NCBI RefSeq assembly: GCF_900119315.1
Contig: NZ_LT827010.1
Location: forward strand, 3,381,001 to 3,445,000
Direction of reading: 5' to 3'
Origin: Actinoplanes sp. SE50/110
Lineage (GTDB): Bacteria; Actinomycetota; Actinomycetes; Mycobacteriales; Micromonosporaceae
Length of the DNA: 64,000 nt
Below, piece by piece: positions 39,042 to 47,778 of the stretch. The number at the start of each line of letters is the position of its first letter. Positions within the stretch are counted from its first letter, which is position 1. A program made the position numbers and the translations under genes. Under the pieces are notes generated by a model that saw only the letters and a list, made by a program, of their open reading frames with translations, ran no database searches and was not told the origin of the DNA.

Positions 39042-40802
39042 GTGAGATCGTTCCTCGCGGTTTCCGGTGCGCTCGCGCCGGTCGCCCCGGCCCCGGTCCT
39101 GGCCTGCCTCAGCGGTGACCCGGTGGTCACCCGCACGTCCACCGGCTGGGTCGCCACCGGCGGCGCCGACCACGGTGACCGCATCGACCAGGACAGCGGG
39201 GCGTTCACCGTCCGCCTCGGCAAGGCCGCCCGCACCCGCACCGGCGACGTCTCCACCGAGGCCCTCGGCGTGCTGCTGCGCGACGGTGTCAAGGCCGACG
39301 GCCCGCTGCTGGCCGCGCTGGTCCCGCCGTTCGCCGCGGCGCACAGCGAGGGCGCCGCCGCGCCGGTGATCGCGGCCACCGACTGGCTCGGCTTCCGCCA
39401 GCTGTTCTGGTGGCAGGGCCGGGGCGTCGCGGCCGTCTCCACCAGTGCTCTCGCGCTGCGCGCGCTCGCCGAGGCCGATCTCGACCGGCCGGCGCTCGCC
39501 GTGCAGAGCCTGGTCGGCTGGCAGGTCGGCCTGCGCACGGTCTTCGCCGGCGTGCACAAGGTCCCGGCCGGCTGCCTCGCGGTCCTGCACGACGGTCGGA
39601 TCCTGATTCACCGGTACGTCGAGGAGTCCCTCGCCGTGGACGGCCCGTCCCCCTCGCTCGAGGAGGCGGCCGTCGAACAGGCGGCCATCATGACCGCATT
39701 CCACCAGGCGTATCTGCGCGACCACCCGCGTTCGGTGCTGCAGCTGACCGGGGGACAGGACACCCGGGTGCTGCTCGCCGCGATCCCGGCCGGGCTGCGC
39801 GCCGGGCTGCCCGCGCTCACCCTGGACGTGCACGGCGGCACCGACTCCCGGTTCGCCGGCCGGCTCGCCGCGATGACCGGCATGAAACTGCACGTGCACT
39901 GGATGGACGAGGGCCCGGCGGTCACCCCGGCCGAGGCGTTCGCCCTGGCCGTGCGCGCCGCCCGGGAACTGGACTGCATGGCCAGCCCGCTCGCCCTGGC
40001 CCCGCTGCTGCGCGCCGAGACCCAGCTGGAGCAGGGCCACCGGCTGTCCGGGCTGGGCGGCGAGACGTGCCGCGGCTTCTACTACTTCGGGCAGCCCGGC
40101 GGGGCGACGACCGGGCCGCGGCTGATCGAGAAACTGGCCACCTGGCGGCTGTACGCCAACGAGGCGGTGCAGTCCGAGGCCCTGGCGCCCGACTTCGCGG
40201 CGTCCGCCCGGGCCGACGCCCTCGAGCTGATCACCGCGTCGTTCGACGGGTACCCCACCGACTGGCTGGCCGCGACCGACCACTTCTACCTGTATCAGCG
40301 GATGCAGCGCTGGTCGGGCGCGCACGGGTCGGTGGCCGCCGCCAACCGGCACTTCGTCAACCCGATGTTCGACCGACGGTTCATCCAGCTGGCGCACGCG
40401 GTCAGGCCCGAGGAGAAACGCCACGGGCTGCTCACCGGCCGGCTGATCAGCCTGCTCGACCCGGCGCTGGCCGCGGTGCCCCTCGACTCCGGGCTGATCC
40501 CGAACCGGCTCGGCAGACCGGGACTGGCGGCGCGCACCGCGGCCTACCGGGTGACCGCGCAGAAGGCGGCCCGCAAGATCCGGCAGAAGGTGCGTGGCCA
40601 GGGGCGCCCGCAGCTGGGTGCCGGCGAGATGGCCGCCCTGGTGGTCGAGCACTGGCGATCCGAACCGGACAGTGTTGCGCCGCTGCGCGACACCGGGCTG
40701 GTCCGCGACGCCTGGCTCGGCGAGGTGCTCGCCGGTCGGGCCACCCCGGCGCCGGCCACCGTCGCCTTCCTGGTCAACCTGCTGGCGATCGGGGAGAAAT
40801 AG
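39042..40802 (+). CDS. Asparagine-synthase-like ATP-dependent amide ligase
   Basis: The 586-residue protein (613 if the ATG at 38961 is used) has an Ntn-like N-terminal half (DWLGFRQLFWW, LALRALAEADL, VHKVPAGCLAVL) and a C-terminal ATP-pyrophosphatase half. The pyrophosphate loop reads LTGGQDTR (residues 235-242) instead of the usual SGGLDS. No cysteine follows the initiator, so the glutaminase nucleophile is missing. It may use ammonia or another amine, or be a non-classical ligase. In polysaccharide loci such proteins turn sugar uronic acids into amides (WbpS/WbpG-type chemistry), which fits the neighbours. The GTG at 39042 has GGGAAA upstream. Confidence 0.75.
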   Translation: MRSFLAVSGALAPVAPAPVLACLSGDPVVTRTSTGWVATGGADHGDRIDQDSGAFTVRLGKAARTRTGDVSTEALGVLLRDGVKADGPLLAALVPPFAAAHSEGAAAPVIAATDWLGFRQLFWWQGRGVAAVSTSALALRALAEADLDRPALAVQSLVGWQVGLRTVFAGVHKVPAGCLAVLHDGRILIHRYVEESLAVDGPSPSLEEAAVEQAAIMTAFHQAYLRDHPRSVLQLTGGQDTRVLLAAIPAGLRAGLPALTLDVHGGTDSRFAGRLAAMTGMKLHVHWMDEGPAVTPAEAFALAVRAARELDCMASPLALAPLLRAETQLEQGHRLSGLGGETCRGFYYFGQPGGATTGPRLIEKLATWRLYANEAVQSEALAPDFAASARADALELITASFDGYPTDWLAATDHFYLYQRMQRWSGAHGSVAAANRHFVNPMFDRRFIQLAHAVRPEEKRHGLLTGRLISLLDPALAAVPLDSGLIPNRLGRPGLAARTAAYRVTAQKAARKIRQKVRGQGRPQLGAGEMAALVVEHWRSEPDSVAPLRDTGLVRDAWLGEVLAGRATPAPATVAFLVNLLAIGEK

Positions 40803-40804
40803 CC

Positions 40805-40853
40805 GCTACGCCGGGGTACCGCCCACCACGACGGGGTGGCGCTCCGGCGTAGC
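40805..40853. terminator. Hairpin between convergent genes
   Basis: A perfect 10-bp outer stem (40805-40814 GCTACGCCGG with 40844-40853) with further imperfect pairing inside. It lies between the asparagine-synthase-like stop (40802) and the N-acetyltransferase stop (40889), so it probably terminates both. Confidence 0.7.
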
Positions 40854-40888
40854 CACGATCAGTTCCGCGTCGTACGAAGCCATGGTTT

Positions 40889-41488
40889 TCAGATCTCGTT
40901 TTCGGTCAGGATGCCGTCGGTCTCGGTGAACTGGGCGCCGGTGGCCGGGCAGACCCAGATGCCGTCGCCCTTCGCGGTGAGCGGTTTGCCGGCCCGGCCG
41001 ACCCAGCCGATCCGGCGCGCCGGGACTCCGACGACCAGGGCGAAATCGGGCACGTCCTTGGTGACCACCGCGCCGGCGGCGACCAGCGCCCAGCGGCCGA
41101 CGGTGACCGGCGCGACGCAGACTGCGCGGGCGCCGATCGCGGCGCCCGTACCGATCGTGACCCCGACCGCGGTCCAGTCGTGTCCGTCCTTGAGGCGGCC
41201 GTCCGGGGTGACCGAGCGCGGGTACTCGTCGTTGGTCAGCACCGCGGCCGGGCCGACGAAGACGCCGTCGCCGAGCACGGCCGGCTCGTAGACCAGCGCG
41301 TGGTTCTGCAGCTTCACGTTGTCGCCGATGCTGACGCCGGGCCCGACGTACGCTCCGCGGCCGATGTTGCAGTTGCGGCCCAGGGTGGCCTGCTCGCGGA
41401 TCTGCGCCAGATGCCAGATCCGGGTGCCCTCGCCGATCTCGGCGCGCGGGTCCACATCGGCCGTCGCGGCCACGGTCACGTCAGTCAT
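40889..41488 (-). CDS. WbpD/QdtC-type nucleotide-sugar N-acetyltransferase
   Basis: The 199-residue protein is almost entirely left-handed beta-helix hexapeptides (IGEGTRIWHLAQIREQATLG, IGRGAYVG). It has the subgroup motif LTNDEYPR after the GVFVGPAAVL turn and ends with GVPARRIGW. This motif set is that of WbpD, WlbB and QdtC, which acetylate the 3-amino group of a nucleotide sugar using acetyl-CoA. It is divergent from the oxidoreductase at 41741 and belongs functionally with it and the aminotransferases. The ATG at 41488 lies well inside a much longer shadow frame. Confidence 0.88.
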   Translation of the reverse strand: MTDVTVAATADVDPRAEIGEGTRIWHLAQIREQATLGRNCNIGRGAYVGPGVSIGDNVKLQNHALVYEPAVLGDGVFVGPAAVLTNDEYPRSVTPDGRLKDGHDWTAVGVTIGTGAAIGARAVCVAPVTVGRWALVAAGAVVTKDVPDFALVVGVPARRIGWVGRAGKPLTAKGDGIWVCPATGAQFTETDGILTENEI

Positions 41489-41702
41489 GAAACGCCTCTC
41501 ACGTAAGGTCGCGGACAGGGTAGCGGAGGGCCTCCCGAAGCGATGTCGGGAAGGCGACGCGGGCCGGCGATGTGACCGTTGGGGCGACCCGGAACGACCG
41601 AACGGATCGGCTTGCCCTCCGGGCGCGCGGTTATCCGACAGCGATCTAGCGTCGCTCCTAAGGGGATCGATAGCTTGCCAAGGGTTTGATGAGTCCTGCT
41701 GA

Positions 41703-41729
41703 CCTGACACAGATTTGCCCTGACACAGA
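41703..41729. repeat. Direct repeat just upstream of the oxidoreductase start
   Basis: CCTGACACAGA occurs at 41703-41713 and 41719-41729, a 16-base period, 12 bases before the TTG start at 41741. It sits where a regulator or mRNA-leader element could act. Function unknown. Confidence 0.5.
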
Positions 41730-41740
41730 ACGGAAGTCAG

Positions 41741-42799
41741 TTGAACGCGTCCGAGCCGATCGGGATCGCCGTCATCGGGGCCGGGTACTGGGGCCCCAAC
41801 CTCGTCCGCAACTTCCAGGCCAGCCCCCAGTTCCGGCTGCACTGGTTGTGCGACCTCGACACCGACCGGGCCCGCCGGGTCCTCGGCGGATACTCCACGG
41901 TGCGGGTCACCGCGGATCTGGAAGAGATCCTGGCCGACCCGGCCGTGCAGGCGGTGGCGATCGCCACCCCGGCCGGCACCCACCTCAAGGTGGCGCTGTC
42001 CGCGCTGCGCGCCGGCAAGCACGTCCTGGTGGAGAAGCCGCTCGCGGCCACCTATGCGGAGGGCCGCCAGCTCGTCGAGGAGGCCGACGAGCGCGGCCTG
42101 ACCCTGATGTGCGACCACACCTACTGCTACACCCCCGCGGTGCTGCGCATCCGTGAGCTGCTGCACGCCGGGGAGCTGGGTGAGCTGCACTTCCTCGACT
42201 CGGTGCGGATCAACCTGGGCCTGGTCCAGCGGGACATCGACGTGCTGTGGGACCTCGCCCCGCACGACCTGTCCATCCTCGACTTCGTGCTGCCCGAGGG
42301 CGTCACCCCGGTGGCCGTCGCGGCGCACGGCGCGGACGGGATCGGCGCCGGCCGGGCCTGCGTGGCCTATCTCACGCTGCAGCTGAGCAACGGCGCGATC
42401 GCGCACATCCACGTCAACTGGCTGTCCCCGGTGAAGATCCGCACCGCGATCTTCGGCGGCTCGAAGCGGACCCTGGTGTGGGACGACCTCAACCCCAGCC
42501 AGCGGCTGGCCATCTACGACCGGGGCGTCGACGTGGCCTCCCCGGACGAGCTCGGCGACGAGCAGCGCCGCGACATCCTCATCTCGTACCGCTCCGGCGA
42601 CATGGTCGCGCCGGCGCTCACCGAGCGGGAGGCGCTGCGCACCATGGTGGACGAGTACGCGCGGGCGATCACCACCAAGACCCCCGCGCTCACCGACGGC
42701 CGCTCCGGGCTCCGGGTGCTGCAGCTGCTGCAGGCCGCCTCCCGTAGCCTCACCGAGGGCGGCACGATGATCACGATCGACGAAGGGCACATGGCGTGA
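41741..42799 (+). CDS. Gfo/Idh/MocA-family nucleotide-sugar dehydrogenase (WbpB-like)
   Basis: The 352-residue protein has the nucleotide-binding IAVIGAGYWG (residues 9-18), the acidic strand end LCDLDTD, ATPAGTHLKVAL and the family motif VEKPLA with its catalytic-site lysine. The C-terminal half has DLAPHDLSILDFVL with the expected His/Asp. The family oxidises or reduces sugars with NAD(P); the nearest role here is 3-oxidation of a UDP-HexNAcA, as by WbpB/WlbA, before amination. The TTG at 41741 has GGAAG five bases upstream. Its end overlaps the epimerase start (GTGA), making a three-gene operon with the epimerase and aminotransferase. Confidence 0.88.
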   Translation: MNASEPIGIAVIGAGYWGPNLVRNFQASPQFRLHWLCDLDTDRARRVLGGYSTVRVTADLEEILADPAVQAVAIATPAGTHLKVALSALRAGKHVLVEKPLAATYAEGRQLVEEADERGLTLMCDHTYCYTPAVLRIRELLHAGELGELHFLDSVRINLGLVQRDIDVLWDLAPHDLSILDFVLPEGVTPVAVAAHGADGIGAGRACVAYLTLQLSNGAIAHIHVNWLSPVKIRTAIFGGSKRTLVWDDLNPSQRLAIYDRGVDVASPDELGDEQRRDILISYRSGDMVAPALTEREALRTMVDEYARAITTKTPALTDGRSGLRVLQLLQAASRSLTEGGTMITIDEGHMA

Positions 42800-43761
42800 C
42801 GGCAGTATCGATCGAGGGCGCGCGCGCCCTGGTCACCGGCGGGGCCGGCACCATCGGGTCGCATGTGGTCGACGAACTCGTCCGCGGCGGGGCCGCCGAG
42901 ATCGTCGTCCTGGACAACTTCGTCCGCGGCCGCCGGGAGAACCTGGCCTGGGCCATCGAGAACGGCCCGGTGACCCTGGTCGAGGGTGACATCCGCGACG
43001 TGGACCTGGTCCGCTCGGTCACCGCCGGCAAGGACCTGGTCTTCCACCTGGCCGCGATCCGGATCACCCAGTGCGCCGAGGAGCCGCGGCTGGCCAACGA
43101 GGTGCTCGTCGACGGCACCTTCAACGTGGTCGAGGCGGCCGCCGAGGCCGGGGTCAAGAAGGTGATCGCGTCCTCGTCGGCCTCCGTGTACGGCCTGGCC
43201 GAGCAGTTCCCGACCACCGAGCGCCACCACCCGTACAACAACGACACGTTCTACGGCGCAGCCAAGGCCTTCAACGAGGCCACCCTGCGCAGCTTCAAGG
43301 CGATGAAGGACCTCGACTACGTCGCGCTGCGCTACTTCAACGTGTACGGCCCGCGGATGGACATCCACGGCCTGTACACCGAGGTGCTGATCCGCTGGAT
43401 GGAGCGGATCGAGTCGGGCACCCCGCCGCTGATCCTCGGCGACGGCCTGCAGACCATGGACTTCGTGCACGTGGCCGACATCGCCCGGGCCAACATCCTG
43501 GCCGCCCAGGCCGATGTCACCGACGACGTGTTCAACGTGGCCTCCGGCGCCGAGACCAGCCTCAAGGAGCTGGCCGCCGCGCTGAGCGCGGTGATGAAAT
43601 CCGACCTGCAGCCGGAGCACGGCCCGGCGCGCGCGGTCAACGGCGTCACCCGGCGCCTGGCCGAGACCCAGCGCGCCTACGACGTGATCGGCTTCCGCGC
43701 CGAGATCGGCCTGCACGAGGGCCTGCAGCAGCTCGTCGACTGGTGGCGGTCCTCCCAGTGA
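42796..43761 (+). CDS. NAD-dependent nucleotide-sugar epimerase/dehydratase
   Basis: The 321-residue extended short-chain dehydrogenase has GGAGTIG at residues 15-21, FHLAA near 91, the catalytic SSSASVYG, and the Tyr153/Lys157 pair in FYGAAK. YFNVYGPRM is typical of UDP-hexose 4-epimerases and related enzymes. It should interconvert or dehydrate a UDP-sugar for the polymer. It is coupled by GTGA overlaps to the genes on both sides. The exact sugar is not readable; 4-epimerisation is the default guess. Confidence 0.9.
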   Translation: MTAVSIEGARALVTGGAGTIGSHVVDELVRGGAAEIVVLDNFVRGRRENLAWAIENGPVTLVEGDIRDVDLVRSVTAGKDLVFHLAAIRITQCAEEPRLANEVLVDGTFNVVEAAAEAGVKKVIASSSASVYGLAEQFPTTERHHPYNNDTFYGAAKAFNEATLRSFKAMKDLDYVALRYFNVYGPRMDIHGLYTEVLIRWMERIESGTPPLILGDGLQTMDFVHVADIARANILAAQADVTDDVFNVASGAETSLKELAAALSAVMKSDLQPEHGPARAVNGVTRRLAETQRAYDVIGFRAEIGLHEGLQQLVDWWRSSQ

Positions 43762-44879
43762 TCCCGGTGATGATCCCCATGCTCGGGGAGGAAGAGGCGC
43801 AGGCCGCCGCCGACGCGGTCCGCTCCGGCTGGGTCGCCCAGGGCCCGCGGGTCGCCCGGTTCGAGAAGGAGTTCGCGGCCACCGTCGGCGCGGCGCACGG
43901 GGTCGCGGTCAGCTCCTGCACCACCGGCCTGCACCTGGCCCTGGTCCTGCTCGACCTGCGCCCCGGCGACGAGGTGATCGTCCCGTCGCTGTCGTTCATC
44001 GCCACCGCCAACGCCGTGCGCTACGTCGGCGCCACGCCGATCTTCGCCGACGTCGACCTGGCCACCGGCAACCTGACCGTCGAGACGATCGACGCGGTCC
44101 GCACCGACCGCACCCGCGCGGTCATCGCGGTCCACCAGGGCGGGGTGCCGTTCGACACGGTCGCGCTGCGCAAGGCCGCCGAAGCCTGGGGGGTGGCCCT
44201 GGTCGAGGACGCCGCGTGCGCCGCCGGCTCCACCGCCTACGGGGCACCGGCCGGCACCGGCGCGGCCGTCGCCGCGTGGTCGTTCCACCCGCGCAAGGTG
44301 CTCACCACCGGCGAGGGCGGCATGGTCACCGTCGACGACCCGGACGTCGCCGCCCGGCTGCGCCGGCTCCGCGAACACGGGATGAACGTGTCCGCGGCCG
44401 ATCGGCACTCCAGCAGCCAGCCGGTCCTCGAGGCGTACCTGGAGACCGCGTACAACTACCGGATGACCGACATCCAGGCCGCGGTCGGCCTGGTCCAGCT
44501 CGGCCGGCTCGCCGGTCTGGTCGCGCAGCGGCGTTCCCTCGCCGCGCGCTACCACGAGCTGTTGGCCGACATCGACGGCCTGGTGCCGGTGCGTGACCCG
44601 GCCCACGGCCAGACCAACTACCAGTCGTTCTGGGTGCTGCTCGACCCGCCGTACCGGACCGGACGGGACGAGGTGCTGGCCGAACTCGCCCGGCGCGGGG
44701 TGTCGGCGCGGCGCGGCATCATGGCGGCCCACCTGGAGCCGGCCTACGCCGACGTGACGCCGGGACCGCTGCCGGTCACCGAGCGGATCACCCGGGACTC
44801 GCTGATCCTGCCGCTGCATCACCGGGTGACCGACGAGGACCAGCAGCACATCGTGGGGGTGCTGCGCGACCTCGCCTGA
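43758..44879 (+). CDS. DegT/DnrJ/EryC1/StrS-type aminotransferase (second copy)
   Basis: The 373-residue PLP enzyme begins IPVMIPMLGEEEAQAAADAVRSGWV and has CTTGLHLAL, VEDAACAAGS and the PLP-binding Lys180 in SFHPRKVLTTGEGG. NYRMTDIQAAVG is another family landmark. It is clearly distinct from the paralogue at 34401 and more like the WbpE/PerA/PglE style. The GTG overlaps the epimerase stop. Two different aminotransferases in this locus suggest either two amino sugars or one di-amino sugar. The long frame from 43071 is a shadow of the epimerase gene. Confidence 0.9.
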   Translation: MIPVMIPMLGEEEAQAAADAVRSGWVAQGPRVARFEKEFAATVGAAHGVAVSSCTTGLHLALVLLDLRPGDEVIVPSLSFIATANAVRYVGATPIFADVDLATGNLTVETIDAVRTDRTRAVIAVHQGGVPFDTVALRKAAEAWGVALVEDAACAAGSTAYGAPAGTGAAVAAWSFHPRKVLTTGEGGMVTVDDPDVAARLRRLREHGMNVSAADRHSSSQPVLEAYLETAYNYRMTDIQAAVGLVQLGRLAGLVAQRRSLAARYHELLADIDGLVPVRDPAHGQTNYQSFWVLLDPPYRTGRDEVLAELARRGVSARRGIMAAHLEPAYADVTPGPLPVTERITRDSLILPLHHRVTDEDQQHIVGVLRDLA

Positions 44880-44971
44880 CCGGGCTGGCGGCGCCGGTGG
44901 ACCAGATGGTCTGCCGGATGGCGACGCACGGGCGGTTCGTCGGGTGGCGGCGGACCGCAGGGTTCGTGGGA

Positions 44972-45052
44972 TGCCGGCGGACCGGGCGGACTGCCGAGTG
45001 CCGGCGGACCGGGCGGTCTGCCGAGTGACGGCGAACCGGGCGGTCCGTCGCA
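44972..45052. repeat. 27-bp tandem repeat, three units
   Basis: Units start at 44972, 44999 and 45026. The first two differ at one base and the third is more diverged. They lie in the 283-bp gap between convergent genes ending at 44879 and 45163. No gene is supported there. Confidence 0.8.
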
Positions 45053-45162
45053 AGCGGCGGACCCGGCGGTCCGCCACCGCCGGCGCTTCAGGCCGTGCCT
45101 TTCGGAGCGAGTCCCCGGTACGCGGCCAGCATTGCCGGGTGTGTGCGGCGGTGGGCTGAGGG

Positions 45163-46125
45163 TCAGGGTGGGTCCGGGTAGGTGCGCCAGCGGCACGGGG
45201 TCAGGCCGTGCGCGGTGCGGAAGCGGCGGATGAAATAGCTGACGTCCGGGTAGCCGACGCGGTGGGCGATCGCCGCCACCGTCAGATCGGTGTCGGTCAG
45301 CAGCAGGCGGGCCTCCTGCATGCGGCGCTCGCCCAGCCACTGCTGCACGGTGCGGCCGGTGCGGCGGCGGACCACGGTGGTCAGATGCCCCGGGGTCAGG
45401 GACAGCTCGGCCGCGACGTCGGCCAGCGAGATCGGCTCGGCGAAGCGCCGCTCGACGACGTCGAGCACGGCGGCGATCAACGGTTCCTCGGCGACGCCGG
45501 TGCAGCGGCGGGCGACCGCGACCAGCAGCAGGGTCAGGTGCGCCAGGGCCGCCTCGGCGAAACCGCTCGCCCTGGCCCGCAGCTCGGCGTCGAGGGCGCG
45601 CAGGCCGGCGACCCAGCCGTCGCGGTCGGCGGGTGGCAGGTGCAGGCGCTGGGCGCGCCGCGCGCCGTGGGCGAACGGGAACAGCAGCGGGTGGGCGCGC
45701 CACGACGAACAGGCGCCGGAGCGGATCACGTCGGCCGGGAAGAAGACCACCCAGCCGTCGGCGACCATCCCGTCGGCCGGCTCCGGGAAGGACAGCACCT
45801 GGCCGGGCGCGATGACGAACAGGTCGCCGTCGGCAACTGACCAGTTCCGGTCATCGATGACGACGGTGCCGGCCGCGCGGGCGGCATAGAAAAGGACCAG
45901 GAAGTCGTGCGTGTGGGTGCGCCGCCCGGGCAGCACGGCCGCGGTCAGCGGCACGTCGGGCAGCCGCGACACGGCCACCGCCGGGACGCCCGGCGCGCGC
46001 TCGAAGACGGCGACCGGCACCCCACCGGCGGTGGTCCGGGCCATCCGGGCCGCCTGGCTATGCGGAACCGAAGAATGTCCTATCCCTGCCACGGATCCGA
46101 CGATGTCCCCGACGCTGGCCTGCAT
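45163..46125 (-). CDS. AraC-family transcriptional regulator
   Basis: The 320-residue protein has a cupin-like sensor half (THTHDFLVLFYAARAAG, DGDLFVIAPGQVLSF) and a C-terminal AraC DNA-binding region. The two helix-turn-helix units are SLADVAAELSLTPGHLTTVVRRRTGRTV and LTVAAIAHRVGYPDVSYFIRRFRTAHGLTPCRWR. The sensor half resembles the group that binds small metabolites through a His-rich edge. It is divergent from a methyltransferase with a 50-bp gap, so that gene is its most likely target. Effector unknown. Confidence 0.92.
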   Translation of the reverse strand: MQASVGDIVGSVAGIGHSSVPHSQAARMARTTAGGVPVAVFERAPGVPAVAVSRLPDVPLTAAVLPGRRTHTHDFLVLFYAARAAGTVVIDDRNWSVADGDLFVIAPGQVLSFPEPADGMVADGWVVFFPADVIRSGACSSWRAHPLLFPFAHGARRAQRLHLPPADRDGWVAGLRALDAELRARASGFAEAALAHLTLLLVAVARRCTGVAEEPLIAAVLDVVERRFAEPISLADVAAELSLTPGHLTTVVRRRTGRTVQQWLGERRMQEARLLLTDTDLTVAAIAHRVGYPDVSYFIRRFRTAHGLTPCRWRTYPDPP

Positions 46126-46175
46126 GAGGCTGAGCGTACGACCGAAAATCGTCCGATCGCGACAGGAGCACGGTG

Positions 46176-46790
46176 ATGACCGAGACCACGCGGCCCTACA
46201 TTCCGGCCATGGGGCGGCACGGGATGCTGTTCCTCTACGATCCGTTCACCCGGGTGGCCGGGCTCCGGCGGGTGCACGCCGAACTCCTCGACCGGGCCGG
46301 GGCGCGGCCGGGGCAGCGGGTGCTGGAGATCGGCTGCGGGCCGGGTGATCTGCTGCTGGCGTTGGCGCGGCGTACGCCGCAATCCGATCTGACCGGAATC
46401 GATCCGGATCCGGCGGCGCTGCGCAAAGCGCGACGCAAAGCGGCGCGGCGTGGTGTCGAGGTGCGTTTCGAGCAGGCGTACGCGGATTGCCTACCGCTGC
46501 CGGATGCGAGCGTGGACCGGGTGCTGTCCTGCTACATGCTGCACCACCTGGAACCGGAGGCGCAGTCGGCGGCGTTCCGGGAGGTGCGGCGGGTGTTGCG
46601 GCCGGGCGGCGAGCTGCATCTGGTGGATGCCGACGGTGCGGCGCACGGACTGTCGCTGCGGCTCGCCGGGCAGACTCCGGAGCGGATTGTGGACCTTATG
46701 CGGTCGGCCGGGCTGACCGATCCGGCCCATACCGGCAGGGGCGCGGGGCGGGTGATCGGGCGGTACGCCTTTTACCGGGCCAACGCCTGA
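46176..46790 (+). CDS. Class I SAM-dependent methyltransferase
   Basis: The 204-residue protein has the SAM-binding motif I VLEIGCGPGDLL (near residue 49), the acidic motif II end GIDPDP, and a UbiE-like VLRPGGELHLVD. The size and N-terminus fit small-molecule methyltransferases of the Methyltransf_11/25 group. AGGAG at 46164-46168 favours the ATG at 46176 over the GTG at 46173. It is divergent from the AraC-type regulator. The substrate is unknown. The downstream FN3 fragment is in the same frame just after its stop. Confidence 0.88.
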   Translation: MTETTRPYIPAMGRHGMLFLYDPFTRVAGLRRVHAELLDRAGARPGQRVLEIGCGPGDLLLALARRTPQSDLTGIDPDPAALRKARRKAARRGVEVRFEQAYADCLPLPDASVDRVLSCYMLHHLEPEAQSAAFREVRRVLRPGGELHLVDADGAAHGLSLRLAGQTPERIVDLMRSAGLTDPAHTGRGAGRVIGRYAFYRANA

Positions 46791-46811
46791 ATCGCACCGT
46801 TACCGCGGGCG

Positions 46812-47693
46812 GTGAACCCGGTGGGGCCCGGAGAGCCGGCCGACGTCGTGGTGACCCTGGCGGCGGCGCCCGCGTCACCCTCACCCACGCCGTCCCCGTC
46901 GGCCTCGCCGTCGGCCGTGCCGTCCGCATCGCCGACCTCGTCGCCGTCCGCGTCTCCTACGGCGTCGCCGTCCGCGAGTCCGAGCGTGGCGCCGCCGCCG
47001 GCCGGCCCGCCGTCCGGGGTCACCGCCCAGGCGGGCATCTCGTCGATCGTCGTGAGCTGGAATCCACCGGCCGACACCACCGGCGTCACCTCATATCGCG
47101 CGACCGCCAGCCCGGGCCCGGGTAGCTGCAGCTCGAGCGGCACCAGCTGTGTGATGGGGGCCGCGGCGGGCACCTCCTACACGGTGACGGTGACCGCGGT
47201 GGGTCCGGGTGGCGAGTCGGCGGCGTCCGGGTCGTCGAACGGGGTGACCCCGTCCGCGCCGGAAGTGCCGGCCACCGTGCCCACCACCGACAAGACGCTC
47301 ACCACGCCGGCCGGCACCGACAACACGGTGGCGCCGGGCGGGACGGTGACCATCACCGGTGAGGGATACGCGCCGTTCTCGACGGTGACCGTCATCATCT
47401 ATTCCTCGCCGCTGAACCTGGGCACGGCCACCGCCGACGCCCAGGGCCGGATCAGCGTGACGGTCACCATCCCGTCCGGGTTGCCGATCGGGGACCACTC
47501 GATCGTCGCCTCCGGCGTCGACAAGTCCGGTAACGCCCTGGTCCGCCGCCTCGACGTGAAGGCCGCCGCGAAGACCGCCACCGAGACACCGACCCTGCCC
47601 ACCACCGGGCCGGCCGTCATCTGGCTGCTGATCACCGGAGCCGCCATGATCCTGACCGGCGTGACGGCCCGCATCATCGCCGCCCGCCGTTAG
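46812..47693 (+). pseudogene. 5'-truncated FN3-domain, LPXTG-type cell-wall protein
   Basis: The 293-codon frame has a Ser/Pro-rich linker, an FN3 domain (PSGVTAQAGISSIVVSWNPP to about residue 147), a second beta-sandwich, then a sorting signal LPTTG with a helix and RIIAARR tail. LPXTG-type proteins need a signal peptide, but none is present: translation would begin inside an apparent domain end (NPVGPGEPADVVVTL). The frame upstream is closed by the methyltransferase stop only 21 bases earlier. No ribosome site is clear before the GTG at 46812. This looks like a surface-protein gene that lost its front, though an unusual real start cannot be excluded. Confidence 0.6.
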
Positions 47694-47715
47694 CCACCGC
47701 ACCGGAGACAGCCAC

Positions 47716-47759
47716 CGCCCCCGACCGGCCCACCCCAGCGCGGCGCCGGGCCGGGGGCG
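47716..47759. terminator. Probable hairpin terminator between convergent genes
   Basis: CGCCCCC at 47716-47722 pairs with GGGGGCG at 47753-47759, with additional GGCC/GGCC pairing inside. It lies between the FN3 fragment and ligA. The stem is imperfect. Confidence 0.4.
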
Positions 47760-47778
47760 ACCGGCATCCGCACCCGTC

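Noticed and set aside
44972..45052. CRISPR array
   Set aside because: The units are contiguous with no spacers, and there are no cas genes.
44944..45159. 71-codon plus-strand frame over the 27-bp repeats
   Set aside because: Arg-rich, no ribosome site, and the coding potential is explained by the repeat. Not called as a gene.
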